DNA of 64,000 nucleotides from Bacillota bacterium (GCA_023391875.1 JAEWAB010000001.1:1-64000), one strand, 5' to 3'; counted from the stretch's first letter, positions 43,018 to 52,393 are shown. Program-made: numbers and translations. Notes: generated by a model from the letters alone, not told the origin.

Positions 43018-43746
43018 TTACAGTACTTTTTTCAAAAACTCGATGGTGCGCTTATTCTGGGGCGCCCCGAAGATCTGCTCGGGGGTGCCTTGCTCCACAA
43101 TCACGCCCTCATCCATGAACACTACTCGGTCGGCTACCTCCCGCGCGAAGCCCATCTCGTGGGTCACCACGATCATGGTCATACCCGCGTCGGCCAAGGA
43201 GCGCATTACACCGAGCACCTCGCCTACCATCTCGGGGTCGAGCGCGCTGGTTGGCTCATCGAACAGCATAAGGTCGGGGTCCATCGCCAAGGCTCTGGCA
43301 ATTGCCACGCGCTGTTGCTGCCCGCCGGACAGGGTAGCCGGGTACTCGTTCGCTTTATCCGATAAACCTACCCTCTCCAAAAGAGAGAGCGCTTTTTTCT
43401 TCGCTTCTTCTTTGGTAAGCTTTTTGCGGTCGAGCGGAGCCATCGTTATATTCTTAAGAACAGTCAGGTGCGGGAAAAGGTTGAACTGCTGGAACACCAT
43501 GCCGACATTCTCGCGCAGCTTGTTGATGTCGCTGTGGCGCGCCGTCATCTCGTTACCGTCTACCACAATCACACCGTCGGTGGGGTCCTCAAGGCAGTTG
43601 ATGCAGCGCAGAAAGGTGCTCTTGCCGCTGCCGGAAGGGCCGATGAGGCAAACCACCTCGCCCTCCTGCACCTCTATATCGATACCCTGCAGCACCTTAA
43701 GCAGGCCAAAGCTTTTATGAAGCCCCTTAACGCTTACCTTTACCAT
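43018..43746 (-). CDS. Polar amino-acid ABC transporter, ATPase
   Basis: A 242-residue ATPase with Walker A GPSGSGKST, signature LSGGQQQR, Walker B MLFDEPTSALDPE and the H-loop VVTHEMGFA. This sequence class (GlnQ/HisP/ArtP) powers import of polar amino acids. It overlaps the permease gene by 20 bases and is the last gene of the operon: binding protein, permease, ATPase. Confidence 0.94.
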   Translation of the reverse strand: MVKVSVKGLHKSFGLLKVLQGIDIEVQEGEVVCLIGPSGSGKSTFLRCINCLEDPTDGVIVVDGNEMTARHSDINKLRENVGMVFQQFNLFPHLTVLKNITMAPLDRKKLTKEEAKKKALSLLERVGLSDKANEYPATLSGGQQQRVAIARALAMDPDLMLFDEPTSALDPEMVGEVLGVMRSLADAGMTMIVVTHEMGFAREVADRVVFMDEGVIVEQGTPEQIFGAPQNKRTIEFLKKVL

Positions 43747-44392
43747 ATGCTATCTTCCTCTCAATGTATTTCGACAGCTTGGAAAGCAGCAGGATGATAA
43801 CGAGATACATCACCGCCACCATTGCCCAGACCTCAAACGACCTGAAGTTGCTGGCAATGATGATCTTGCCCGCCTGTGTAAGCTCCCTGAGGCCGATAAC
43901 CGAGATGATGGAGGTATCTTTGAGTGTGATGATGAACTGGTTTACCAGCGACGGAATGATAATGCGCACCGCCTGCGGCAGAATAACCTTTATCATGGCT
44001 CTGGAGTAAGGAAGCCCCAAGCTGCGGGAAGCCTCCATCTGCCCTACCGGCACCGCCTGAATACCGCCGCGGAATATTTCGGAGAGGTATGCGCCCGCGT
44101 TAAGGCTGAGCGTAATCACACCGGCAACCTCGGAGGAAAGGCGGATATTGAGCGCCTGTGTGAGCCCGAAATAGACAAAGAACGCCTGCACCAAAAGCGG
44201 TGTACCGCGGATAATATCCACAAAGACGGACGATATGCCCTTGAGCACCTTGATATGCGAGATCGCCATCAAGCAGGAAATCAGGCCGATGACAATCGCG
44301 AACAAAAGCGACACAAAGGTCATGACGATGGTGCTCCCCAGGCCCGCAAGCAGGCGCGGAAAGGCTTCGGCCAACAGTTCAAAAAAGCTCAT
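43727..44392 (-). CDS. Polar amino-acid ABC transporter, permease
   Basis: A 221-residue inner-membrane subunit with five to six membrane helices and the EAA-type loop EASRSLGLPYSRAMIKVILPQAVRIIIP that docks to the ATPase. The N-terminal GLGSTIVMTFVSLLFAI motif is typical of the HisMQ/GlnP family. Only one permease gene is present, so it works as a homodimer. The first gene of the operon (binding protein) is 123 bases upstream. Confidence 0.92.
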   Translation of the reverse strand: MSFFELLAEAFPRLLAGLGSTIVMTFVSLLFAIVIGLISCLMAISHIKVLKGISSVFVDIIRGTPLLVQAFFVYFGLTQALNIRLSSEVAGVITLSLNAGAYLSEIFRGGIQAVPVGQMEASRSLGLPYSRAMIKVILPQAVRIIIPSLVNQFIITLKDTSIISVIGLRELTQAGKIIIASNFRSFEVWAMVAVMYLVIILLLSKLSKYIERKIAYGKGKR

Positions 44393-44515
44393 ACGCTTAA
44401 GCTCCTAACATGATACCCGTTATGTAACCAGCCAATAACTTAGGGCGATTACACGGCATAAACCCGCCGCGCACCCTTATGCAGCACGCAGCGGGCAGCC
44501 GATTAGGGGCAGAGA

Positions 44516-45268
44516 TTATTTCTGGATGTACTTGTCTAAAATCTCCTGATACTTGCCGCTGGCCTTTAAGTGCTCAAAGCCTTCGTTAAACATCTTAAGA
44601 AGCTCTGCATCCTCGCCCTTGCTTACCGCAAAGCCGTAGGAAGAGCCCTGTTCCTTCTCGGTAACGATCTTAAGGCCGACGCCCTGCGTGATGGCATAGC
44701 CGAGCACAGGGTAATCCTCGAAGCAGGCCACGGAGTTGCCGGCCTTAACCTCTTCGTAAAGGTTGGCGGAATCCTCAAAGTAGGTGGTGGTGAAGCCGTA
44801 CTTATCTTTGATGCTCTCGGCAAAGGAGGCACCCTCGGTACCGGTTTTTACAGCTACCGACTTGTCTTTTAAGTCTTCGTAGCTCTTGATGTCGTTGTTG
44901 TCGGCTGCGATACCCATCACAACGCCCGAATCAAAATACGGGGTGGAGAAATCAAACTTTAACTCACGGTCCGGCTTGATGCTCATGCCCGCGATAACGC
45001 CGTCCACCTGCTTGGCTTCCAGCGCCTGCACGGCGGCGTTAAAGCCTAAAATCTGAAGCTCATACTCAAAGCCCTGATCCTTGGCGATGGCGTCAAGAAT
45101 TTCCATGTCGATGCCTACGAATTTGCCCGACTTATCCTCAAACTCAAACGGGGCAAAGGTGGTATCGGTGGCGATGATGTATTTGTCGCTTTTCGCGGCG
45201 CAGCTTGCAAATGAAAGAACCATCATTAAAACAGCCAGAACGAGTGCCAGTTTTTTAACCATTTTCAT
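44516..45268 (-). CDS. Amino-acid-binding lipoprotein
   Basis: A 250-residue periplasmic-binding-protein fold (SBP family 3), anchored as a lipoprotein (lipobox FASCA at about residue 23). Markers are the start IIATDTTFAPFEFED, the GIDMEILDAIAK helix and the VDGVIAGMSIKPDRE hinge. The Arg in PDRE and the Asp/Glu pattern at the ligand site fit a polar amino acid such as glutamine, but substrate is undetermined. The ATG follows GGAGGAAAG. Its leader is long; see the entries for the promoter and leader. Confidence 0.92.
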   Translation of the reverse strand: MKMVKKLALVLAVLMMVLSFASCAAKSDKYIIATDTTFAPFEFEDKSGKFVGIDMEILDAIAKDQGFEYELQILGFNAAVQALEAKQVDGVIAGMSIKPDRELKFDFSTPYFDSGVVMGIAADNNDIKSYEDLKDKSVAVKTGTEGASFAESIKDKYGFTTTYFEDSANLYEEVKAGNSVACFEDYPVLGYAITQGVGLKIVTEKEQGSSYGFAVSKGEDAELLKMFNEGFEHLKASGKYQEILDKYIQK

Positions 45269-45490
45269 TACTCTTTCCTCCCAATACTCTTATATGTATT
45301 TCGCTTTAAACTGTTAGCGCAGTAAAAAGTGCCATAAAACAAAAAAACGCCACCTCACACGTATCCACACACGTGAAACAGACGACCATTTTGCATATGA
45401 AACCACCGCGCCTTTATCCTGCAAGGTGAAAACGTTTCACCCCTCAGGCTTCGGCAATCAGCCTTATAAAACGATTTACTTATGCAATAA
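45269..45490 (-). promoter_or_regulatory. Unidentified long leader of amino-acid ABC operon
   Basis: About 215 bases separate the promoter from the binding-protein gene. On the minus strand the leader contains TGATTGCCGAAGCC, then the hairpin GGTGAAA-CG-TTTTCACC, a GGATAAAGGCGCGG stretch, a CACGTGT/ATACGTG hairpin and, ten bases later, TTTTTTT. These features look like a riboswitch-plus-attenuator layout, but I could not match the pattern to lysine, glycine, glutamine or T-box consensus. No open frame of note is seen. Confidence 0.4.
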
Positions 45491-45520
45491 ATTATAGCAA
45501 TGGATGCATGGGCCTGTCAA
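45491..45520 (-). promoter_or_regulatory. Promoter of amino-acid ABC operon
   Basis: Minus-strand TTGACA (45520-45515), 18-base spacer, TATAAT (45496-45491). Confidence 0.8.
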
Positions 45521-45686
45521 GTAATAATGCCGCCCGCGATTGATAAAAATAATGAAACATGCTACAATACCCCTGAATGGGACAATCTTCAAGCATTCAC
45601 GTAAAATAATTAACATTCTTCCTTCCTCTATGGGTAAGCAAGACGTTATACAAACGGAATTTAGGATAAAAAGTATGGTGGTAACA

Positions 45687-45822
45687 GGTTGAAAGAAAAT
45701 CTTTCAACCCTCGAAAAACTGCCTGTCAGGGCAAAGCCCTTCCTGCCGCTATGCGGCACCGGCATTTTAAAATTTGGTTTTATGCCCTTTCTTTTGGGCG
45801 TAAGGCCCAAAAGAAAGGGCAT
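45687..45822. repeat. Hairpin-rich block upstream of nadE
   Basis: Four hairpins in 136 bases: GGTTGAAAGA/TCTTTCAACC (45687-45709), GGGC/GCCC, GCCG/CGGC, and an 18-pair perfect inverted repeat (45782-45799 with 45805-45822, loop GTAAG). The last begins ten bases before the nadE start. This density of perfect palindromes is unlike normal leaders and resembles a small non-autonomous repeat (REP/MITE-type). No ORF of its own. Confidence 0.5.
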
Positions 45823-45831
45823 GGATCTGGG

Positions 45832-47742
45832 ATGAATCATGGATTTGTAAAGGTGGGCGCGGCTACCCCCGCCATTCGTGTGGCGGACTGCGACTACAAC
45901 GCGCAGCAGATTATTTTGAATATGAAGGACGCTGCCCAAAAGGGGGTAAAGCTGCTGGTGCTGCCCGAGCTTTGTGTAACGGGCTACACCTGCGGCGACC
46001 TGTTTTTACAGCGCACCCTGCTAAACGGCGCCGTAAACGCGCTTAAAAGTATTGTAAAGGCCTCGGAAGGCCTAAACCTGCTCACCATTGTAGGGGCGCC
46101 CGTCGAGCACGAGGGCAAGCTGTTCAACTGTGCCGTGGTGATCTATAACGGCGCCATCTTAGGCGTGGTACCGAAAACGAACCTGCCCAACTACAGCGAG
46201 TTTTACGAGCTGCGCCATTTCAGTACCCCCGACGGGCATGGCGACACCATTTCTATATTGGGCCAAGAGGTGCCCTTCGGTGGGAAGCTGCTGTTTACCT
46301 GCGCGCAGCTGCCGGAGTTCTGCGTAGGGGTGGAAATCTGCGAGGACGTCTGGGTACCCGCGCCCCCCTCGCTGGCGTTGGCGCTTGCGGGAGCGACCGT
46401 GTTTGCGAACCTTTCGGCAAGCGATGAAACCATCGGCAAGGACAGCTACCGCCGCTCGCTGATCACAGGGCAATCCGCGCGGCTGGTGTGCGGCTATATC
46501 TACGCCGACGCGGGAGAGGGCGAGTCCTCCACCGACATGGTGTTTGCAGGGCACAACCTGATCGCCGAAAACGGCGTGCTGCTGGGTGAAAGCAAGCTGT
46601 TCCAAAACGGGCTGCTTATCAGCGAGCTGGACGTGGGGCGCTTAAGCGGCGACCGGCGCAGGCTCACCTCCTTCCCCTTTGCCGACGGCGGCTGCAAAAG
46701 GGTGTTCTTTAGCATGCCGCTTCAAGAGACCGCACTCACCCGCCCCGTGGAGCGCCAGCCGTTTGTGCCGTCCTCGGCGTATGACCGCAGCAGCCGCGCC
46801 GAGACGATCCTAGCCATGCAGTCTCAGGGGCTTAAAACACGGCTTGCGCACTCCAAAAGCAAGACCGTTGTGCTGGGCATCTCGGGCGGCCTGGATTCCT
46901 CCCTTGCCCTGCTGGTGGCCGTGCGCGCCATGGACATGCTTGGCCGCCCGCACAGCGACGTGGTGGCGGTAACCATGCCCTGCTTCGGCACCACCCGGCG
47001 CACGAGAGGCAACGCCGAGCTCTTGTGCGAGGCGCTTGGGGTCTCGTTTAAATGTGTGGACATCACCGCCTCGGTGAAGCAGCACTTTGCCGACATCGGG
47101 CAGGATATAGACAACCACGACGTGGTGTTTGAAAACGGTCAGGCGCGCGTCCGTACACTGGTACTGATGGACCTTGCCAACCAAACCGGCGGCATCGTGC
47201 TCGGCACCGGCGACCTCTCGGAGCTCGCTCTCGGCTGGGCCACCTATAACGGCGACCACATGTCGATGTACGGGGTGAATGCCTCGGTGCCCAAGACCTT
47301 AATACGCCACATCGTCCGCTATGCCGCCGATACCGCACAGGAGGAGAAGCTTAGGCAGGTGCTCTACGACATCCTCGACACGCCGGTAAGCCCCGAGCTG
47401 CTGCCCGCAAAGGACGGCGAGATCGCCCAAAAGACCGAGCAGCTCGTTGGCCCCTATGAGCTGCACGATTTCTTCCTTTACTATATGGTGCGCTTCGGGT
47501 TTTCCCCCTCAAAGATATTACGTCTGGCCACGTATGCGTTTAACGGCGCGTACGACCGCGAGACCATCTTAAAATGGCTGAGGGTATTTTACCAGCGCTT
47601 CTTCGCCCAGCAGTTTAAACGTTCCTGCCTGCCGGATGGGCCGAAGATCGGCTCGGTAACCCTGTCGCCGCGCAGCGACTGGCGCATGCCCAGCGACGCC
47701 TGCGCCGCGCTCTGGCTTAAAGAGCTGGATTCCATAAAGTGA
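45832..47742 (+). CDS. nadE: Glutamine-dependent NAD+ synthetase
   Basis: Amidates nicotinic acid adenine dinucleotide to NAD+. About 636 residues: an N-terminal nitrilase-type glutaminase domain (Glu in LPELCVTGY, Lys in VPKTNLPNYSEFYE, Cys in VGVEICEDVW), and a C-terminal ATP-pyrophosphatase with GISGGLDSSLAL near 345. Two-domain glutamine-dependent type, unlike the short ammonia-dependent NadE. The ATG at 45832 gives a normal N-terminus; its ribosome site is weak, and the perfect hairpin just upstream may occlude it. Confidence 0.95.
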   Translation: MNHGFVKVGAATPAIRVADCDYNAQQIILNMKDAAQKGVKLLVLPELCVTGYTCGDLFLQRTLLNGAVNALKSIVKASEGLNLLTIVGAPVEHEGKLFNCAVVIYNGAILGVVPKTNLPNYSEFYELRHFSTPDGHGDTISILGQEVPFGGKLLFTCAQLPEFCVGVEICEDVWVPAPPSLALALAGATVFANLSASDETIGKDSYRRSLITGQSARLVCGYIYADAGEGESSTDMVFAGHNLIAENGVLLGESKLFQNGLLISELDVGRLSGDRRRLTSFPFADGGCKRVFFSMPLQETALTRPVERQPFVPSSAYDRSSRAETILAMQSQGLKTRLAHSKSKTVVLGISGGLDSSLALLVAVRAMDMLGRPHSDVVAVTMPCFGTTRRTRGNAELLCEALGVSFKCVDITASVKQHFADIGQDIDNHDVVFENGQARVRTLVLMDLANQTGGIVLGTGDLSELALGWATYNGDHMSMYGVNASVPKTLIRHIVRYAADTAQEEKLRQVLYDILDTPVSPELLPAKDGEIAQKTEQLVGPYELHDFFLYYMVRFGFSPSKILRLATYAFNGAYDRETILKWLRVFYQRFFAQQFKRSCLPDGPKIGSVTLSPRSDWRMPSDACAALWLKELDSIK

Positions 47743-47745
47743 AAA

Positions 47746-47785
47746 GAACCGCCCTCTGCCGCATCAGGCAGAAGGCGGTTTTCTA
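47746..47785. terminator. Terminator between nadE and sulP genes
   Basis: GAACCGCC and TCTGCC pair with GGCAGA and GGCGGTTTTC around GCATCA, between convergent genes. Confidence 0.75.
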
Positions 47786-47809
47786 TGAAAAGCAGGGCGA
47801 AGGCCCTGA

Positions 47810-49441
47810 CTATTGCTGGGCGATGTGGGCGAGCACCTTGTCGGTGCTCCAGAAGAAGCGCTCGTGCCCGATGTCCTGCGTGAGGCCGCAGCGGTCGAAC
47901 ATCTGCAGCACCGAGGGCTGCACGCTCGAAAAATAGATGGAGATATCGCTTAAAGAGAGCCGTTCGCACAGCTCCGAAAGCCCCTGTACGCCCGACATAT
48001 CGGCAAACGGCACGCCGCGCATCGAGATGATGACAATCTCTTTCTTGCTGAGCTCGTGCAGCTTTTCCTCCAGCTTCCCCACCGTACCGAAGTAGAGCGG
48101 GCCGGTGATATACGCAACGGCCGCGTTGTTAAACTGCTCGCAGCCACAGACGTCATCGGCAAGCTTTTTGCCGTCGATATCGCTCACCGATACCTGCATC
48201 TCCGATACCTTCACCACGAACAGCACCACCGAGAAGACGATGCCAATCATAATAGCTATGGTAAGGTCGAATACCACCGTCGCCGCCATGGTGATGAGGA
48301 ACTGTGCCATCGCGGTTTTGAGGCGCTTTTTAAAGATGGATTTAATGGCGCTCCACTCGTTCATGCGCCACGCCGTCATAATCAGTACGCCGGAAAGCGC
48401 TGAAAGCGGGATGGCCGACATCACGGGCGCCAGCAAAAACATCGAAAGCAACAACACCGCCGAGTGGATGATGCTTGTAAGGCGCGTCTGCCCGCCCGAT
48501 TTAATGGCTACACTGGTACGCGCAATGGCCGCCGTGGCGGGTACGCCCCCAAAGAACGGGATGAGCATGTTGCCGATACCCTGAGCGACCAGCTCGCGGT
48601 CGGCATTCAGCTTCTCGTTCTTCATGCGCCCGGCGCTTGCGCCGCACAAAAGGCTCTCAATAAGCCCGAGCGCCGCGATGCTTGCGGCGGGCGCCAGCAG
48701 GTTTTTAAGCGTTGCAAGGTCTATCTGTGAAAAGACAAGGCGGTTTTCAAGCGGCAGCGTGCGCGGAATCTCGCCCACTACGGCTACGTCAAAATGGAAT
48801 ATCATATTGGCCGCCGTCGCCAAGATAATGGCAAACAGCGAGCCCGGGAAGTATTGGTTGAGTTTTTTGGGGTACACCGCCATGAAAACAATCACCGCAA
48901 GGCCGATGACAATAGCGGTGATATCCGGCGACTGCGGCACCGTAAAATAACCCGCGAGCTTTTCCACCGTTGTTTCGCCCGAGGTGGTAAGCCCCGTCAG
49001 GTTCGTAACCTGCCCCAAGGCGATAATAACCGCGATGCCGGAGGTAAAACCCGTGATAACCGGCGCCGGAATAAACGAAACCAGCGTGCCGAGACGCAGC
49101 ACGCCGCAGAGCAGCAGGATGATACCCGAGATAAAGCAGGCGATAAACACCCCCTGCATCTTATACTGCGCTACCAGCGGTACCAGAATAGCCGTCATCG
49201 CCCCCGTGGGGCCGGAGATTTGGTAAGAGCCGCCCGAAAGGGCGCCGATAAACAGCCCTGCCAGTATGGCGGTGATAAGCCCCGCTGCGGCATCCGCGCC
49301 GCTGCTTACACCGAATGCCAGCGCCAGCGGCAGCGCAACCGCCGCAACGGTAATGCCCGCCAGTACATCCTTGCCAAGGCGTTTGCCGTTGTAGCTGGAA
49401 AATTCAGTTTTGAGTGCATTTACATATTCTTTTACAATCAC
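47810..49441 (-). CDS. SulP-family anion transporter with STAS domain
   Basis: About 543 residues: a SulP transport domain with at least ten hydrophobic segments (motif SGGSYQISGPTGAM near 70), and a C-terminal STAS domain with the Ser-type signature ISMRGVPFADMSGVQGLSEL near 475. Likely sulfate, bicarbonate or another inorganic anion symporter; substrate cannot be read. The GTG at 49441 has GGTGGG six bases upstream, better spaced than the TTG one codon earlier. No partner gene is linked. The upstream gap (49442-49652) has no gene. Confidence 0.9.
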   Translation of the reverse strand: MIVKEYVNALKTEFSSYNGKRLGKDVLAGITVAAVALPLALAFGVSSGADAAAGLITAILAGLFIGALSGGSYQISGPTGAMTAILVPLVAQYKMQGVFIACFISGIILLLCGVLRLGTLVSFIPAPVITGFTSGIAVIIALGQVTNLTGLTTSGETTVEKLAGYFTVPQSPDITAIVIGLAVIVFMAVYPKKLNQYFPGSLFAIILATAANMIFHFDVAVVGEIPRTLPLENRLVFSQIDLATLKNLLAPAASIAALGLIESLLCGASAGRMKNEKLNADRELVAQGIGNMLIPFFGGVPATAAIARTSVAIKSGGQTRLTSIIHSAVLLLSMFLLAPVMSAIPLSALSGVLIMTAWRMNEWSAIKSIFKKRLKTAMAQFLITMAATVVFDLTIAIMIGIVFSVVLFVVKVSEMQVSVSDIDGKKLADDVCGCEQFNNAAVAYITGPLYFGTVGKLEEKLHELSKKEIVIISMRGVPFADMSGVQGLSELCERLSLSDISIYFSSVQPSVLQMFDRCGLTQDIGHERFFWSTDKVLAHIAQQ

Positions 49442-49652
49442 CAAAAACCCACCCTATATAATACCGTTATAGTAACCCAAGATTGGATTTTACACCCTGA
49501 AACGGTACCTTGCAACCGTTCTACTATTTTTCAGGTTTCTATACAATACTCGTAGTGCACTGTTGATTATTTTTAGTGACAAAAAAGATAACCTTTATGG
49601 TATACTATAAGCATAATTCATTCACACTCAAAAAACGATAGGAGGCTTCGCT

Positions 49653-50159
49653 GTGGCTGTAATCAGCAGGTTGATTGACGAAATGACGGCGTACTACCGG
49701 GGGGACCCGCGAAGGATAAACCATTTTTTGAAGGTGCACGCCTTCGCCAAGGTAATTGCCGAATTAGAGGGCGTGGACGCGCAGACCCTCTTTACCCTTG
49801 AGGCGGCGGCTGTGGTGCACGACGTGGGCATCAAGCTCAGCGAGCAGAAGTATGGCAGCAGCGCGGGCAACTATCAGGAACTGGAGGGGCCGCCGATTGC
49901 GCGGGAGATGCTGCAAAAACTCGGCGTAGACATACCTGTTATCGAGCGCGTGTGTTATTTGGTGGGGCACCATCACACCTACGGGCAGATCGACGGCATC
50001 GATTACCAGATACTCGTCGAGGCCGATTTTTTGGTAAACATCTATGAGGACGACCTCACCGCAAAGCAGGCCGCCGCCATACGCGATAAGTACTTTAAAA
50101 CCAATGCCGCCATCGCCTTGCTTAACCGACTTTATCCCACCGAGGAAAACGGTAACTGA
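49653..50159 (+). CDS. HD-domain phosphohydrolase
   Basis: A 168-residue HD-superfamily protein. The metal-binding pattern is visible: His in INHFLKVHAFAK (near 25-30), the HD pair in AAAVVHDVGIK (near 51-52) and histidines in LVGHHHTYG (near 106-108). The order H...HD...HH resembles YedJ/small metal-dependent phosphohydrolases, but substrate is unknown. GTG start with GGAGG seven bases upstream. It is followed by a terminator and appears monocistronic. Confidence 0.85.
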   Translation: MAVISRLIDEMTAYYRGDPRRINHFLKVHAFAKVIAELEGVDAQTLFTLEAAAVVHDVGIKLSEQKYGSSAGNYQELEGPPIAREMLQKLGVDIPVIERVCYLVGHHHTYGQIDGIDYQILVEADFLVNIYEDDLTAKQAAAIRDKYFKTNAAIALLNRLYPTEENGN

Positions 50160-50173
50160 CAATAGCACACGAA

Positions 50174-50215
50174 TAAAGGCGCACCCTGCGAAAGCATAGG
50201 TGCGCCTTTCATTAT
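50174..50215. terminator. Bidirectional terminator
   Basis: AAAGGCGCACC pairs with AGGTGCGCCTTT across 50175-50209, after the HD gene and before a convergent minus-strand gene. Confidence 0.8.
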
Positions 50216-50228
50216 TTAATAAAGAATA

Positions 50229-50585
50229 TCAGAGCAGCTTATTGAGGGAATCCATGATCAAAATCGTCGTTAACGCCAATGTAAAGATGCCGCTCGCCAC
50301 AAAATAGGCCGCCTTGGTTTTCTTGGAATGAAAATGTTTTAAGAAAACCCCCGCCAGTACGGCAAACAGCAAAAAGCCTACTATATCCATGGCAATAGTG
50401 ATATCAAGCGTGTCTATGGGCAAAACGGGGCTGAGCCATCTGGAAAGTGGAATACCCAACAGGTGCATGGCGGGAACCGCCATGAGCGGTATGGTCGACA
50501 AGGCGGATTTCGGTTTATGCGACCGCAAAAACACAAAGAAAATCGCCGCTATGATGATTAAAATCGCTATGCTTTCCACAACCAT
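50229..50585 (-). CDS. Small membrane protein, unknown
   Basis: A 118-residue protein with three or four hydrophobic segments and short basic loops (RSHKPKS, KHFHSKKTK). No family recognised. The ATG at 50585 sits six bases after GAGGGGGG; an upstream start six codons earlier overlaps that site. It is the last gene on the strand before the DUF4358-SGNH pair; spacing of about 75 bases allows a joint transcript. Function unknown. Confidence 0.7.
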   Translation of the reverse strand: MVVESIAILIIIAAIFFVFLRSHKPKSALSTIPLMAVPAMHLLGIPLSRWLSPVLPIDTLDITIAMDIVGFLLFAVLAGVFLKHFHSKKTKAAYFVASGIFTLALTTILIMDSLNKLL

Positions 50586-50661
50586 GTGTAGCCCCCCTCT
50601 CACCGCTCAGAAAACCGATACTTAAAGGCAAAAACCGAAACAAATCGCTTTAAGGCTATAA

Positions 50662-51153
50662 TTATTTAAACATCTCGTTGAAGGCCGTGGGCGCCTTGTC
50701 GCTGTCCACCGCAGTGGTCATCATAATATAATCGCCGTGCGTCTCGGTAACGGCGCTGTCGAGTTTCGGAATCTCCTCGGGAACGTAATCGACAAACTTA
50801 TCGCGCAGGTCGGTTAAGCGGCTTTCAATCGCCTGCTGCGCCGACGCGATATCCGATTCATTCTTTACGCGGATGACACACAGTTCGTCTACTGCAGCGC
50901 CGGAGGAGCAAACATAAACCGAGATCTCCTTGACAATGTTCTTATCCAGTTTATCATACTGATTATAAAGCACGTCGTCTTTAATTTCAATCAGTTCATC
51001 ATAGGTGCAGGTATCCATCAGCTTCTGCGCAATCTCCTGTGTGGAGGGGGTTTTTCCGCCGCTGCCGCTCGAGCAGGACGCAAGCGCAAGCGTAAAGGCC
51101 AGAATAAGGGCGGTGCATGCCGCTTTTACCAAGTAAGTGTGAAATCTTTTCAT
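50662..51153 (-). CDS. DUF4358 lipoprotein
   Basis: A 163-residue exported lipoprotein (lipobox LASCS near residue 27). The mature part has a Q-E-I-A-Q-K-L start, a Tyr/Asp-rich centre and the VYVCSSGAAVDELCVIRVK stretch typical of DUF4358, a family found with MBOAT acyltransferases and SGNH hydrolases in Clostridia. Here the SGNH gene lies 63 bases upstream and there is no MBOAT. The family has no known activity; location suggests cell-envelope polysaccharide modification. Confidence 0.75.
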   Translation of the reverse strand: MKRFHTYLVKAACTALILAFTLALASCSSGSGGKTPSTQEIAQKLMDTCTYDELIEIKDDVLYNQYDKLDKNIVKEISVYVCSSGAAVDELCVIRVKNESDIASAQQAIESRLTDLRDKFVDYVPEEIPKLDSAVTETHGDYIMMTTAVDSDKAPTAFNEMFK

Positions 51154-51216
51154 AGATAGTATAGTTCCTCCAGTATGAAAATAGACTCTCGTTGATATGT
51201 ATTAATTTAATAGCCT

Positions 51217-52116
51217 TTACGAAATACCATCCGCGGTGTGGGTGCGCAGGTAGCTAAACCATTTTTCATAATATGTCTTGCCGAAGTGGATGCCGTCTTT
51301 GGGGCTGGCCTCCTCGGGCAGCGCGCCGCTCTCATCCTTTAGCGCCTCACCGATATCGACAAAGTAAACCTTCTTCTGCCCTGCCAGCGCAAGAATGTCG
51401 GCATTAAAGCTGTCGATCTTCTCGTTTGTAATGCCGTAGGTGTTTTCTGTGCTCGTTTCATAGGCGGTGGTAACGGGGGTGATGGGCTGTACGTAGATGG
51501 TAGATTCGGGATGTTGTGCTATAATCTCATCGAGCATCTTCGCGTAGCTTTTAATGAAGGCTTCCTTCTCCATCCCGATGGAGTTGATGCCCATCATGAT
51601 GTAGATCTTGCCGGGGTTTTCCTGTTTGAGCGCTTCTATCATGGTAATTTTGGTGTCGCCCTCCGCCTTGATGGCCTCTCTGGTAAGGGCCGTTGCGGGG
51701 TTGATGCCGGTATAGGCGATCACCTTGGCGTTTGACATAACATCGTAAAGCGAGATACCGTCGGTTACCGAGTCGCCGAAAAATACCGCGTCGTTAAAAT
51801 AGGTGCTGTTTACAGGCTTACTTTCGGGCAGCGGCGTACCGTAGGGCGAGGGCTTTTGCGAGCTGGCGGCCGAAGAGGTCTCCTGCGAGGTCCCGGAGGA
51901 GGAATCGTTTAACTCGATGTCTGAGATAACGTTATCGGTACCAGCTTGGACGGCCTCGGAATCGGTTAAGCCGCTATCCACCATCTCCTTGCCCTGCAGC
52001 ACGGAAACCGTGAGCGAGCCGAGCGCAATCAGCAAAAACAGGGCTATGGCAATGGGGAACTTGGCGCGTCGCCTCCGCTTGTGGCTATATTTTCCTACCC
52101 TCATTACTTTGGGCAT
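51217..52116 (-). CDS. Membrane-anchored SGNH/GDSL hydrolase
   Basis: A 299-residue protein with one N-terminal membrane segment (residues 22-42) and a Ser/Gly-rich linker to about 105. It then has the SGNH catalytic order: block I FFGDSVTDG with the nucleophile Ser, block III GINSIG with Asn, and block V DGIHF with the catalytic Asp and His. These hydrolases often remove or transfer acetyl groups on wall polysaccharides. A 160-base gap with an A/T-rich stretch separates it from the tRNA region. No MBOAT partner is visible nearby. Confidence 0.85.
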   Translation of the reverse strand: MPKVMRVGKYSHKRRRRAKFPIAIALFLLIALGSLTVSVLQGKEMVDSGLTDSEAVQAGTDNVISDIELNDSSSGTSQETSSAASSQKPSPYGTPLPESKPVNSTYFNDAVFFGDSVTDGISLYDVMSNAKVIAYTGINPATALTREAIKAEGDTKITMIEALKQENPGKIYIMMGINSIGMEKEAFIKSYAKMLDEIIAQHPESTIYVQPITPVTTAYETSTENTYGITNEKIDSFNADILALAGQKKVYFVDIGEALKDESGALPEEASPKDGIHFGKTYYEKWFSYLRTHTADGIS

Positions 52117-52316
52117 GTGTTACAACTCCTTAGTCAAACTCCGACGATTTACGCGGTAATGATACAGGGTACATACAAATACTATAATATCATAAATTCG
52201 CATAAAGTGGAATGGTTCATTTCAAATTATATCAAATTATTTCTGGCAACGACATCCCTTACTTTTTGGGGATGGTTTACATAATATTGTTTTCACTGTG
52301 TTTTTTCAAAAATGTC

Positions 52317-52344
52317 TTGACCAAAGGCCAAAAATTGATATAAT
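52317..52344 (+). promoter_or_regulatory. Promoter of tRNA unit
   Basis: TTGACC (52317-52322), 16-base spacer, TATAAT (52339-52344), directly before the tRNA pseudogene and tRNA-Thr. Confidence 0.75.
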
Positions 52345-52393
52345 AGTTTGTGCGGGTTTTCACCGACTTATAATTTTATAGGTTGTAACTTGC

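Noticed and set aside
45751..45831. N-terminal extension of nadE
   Set aside because: It runs through the perfect palindrome, is basic and has no homology to the glutaminase domain; the ATG at 45832 gives a normal start.
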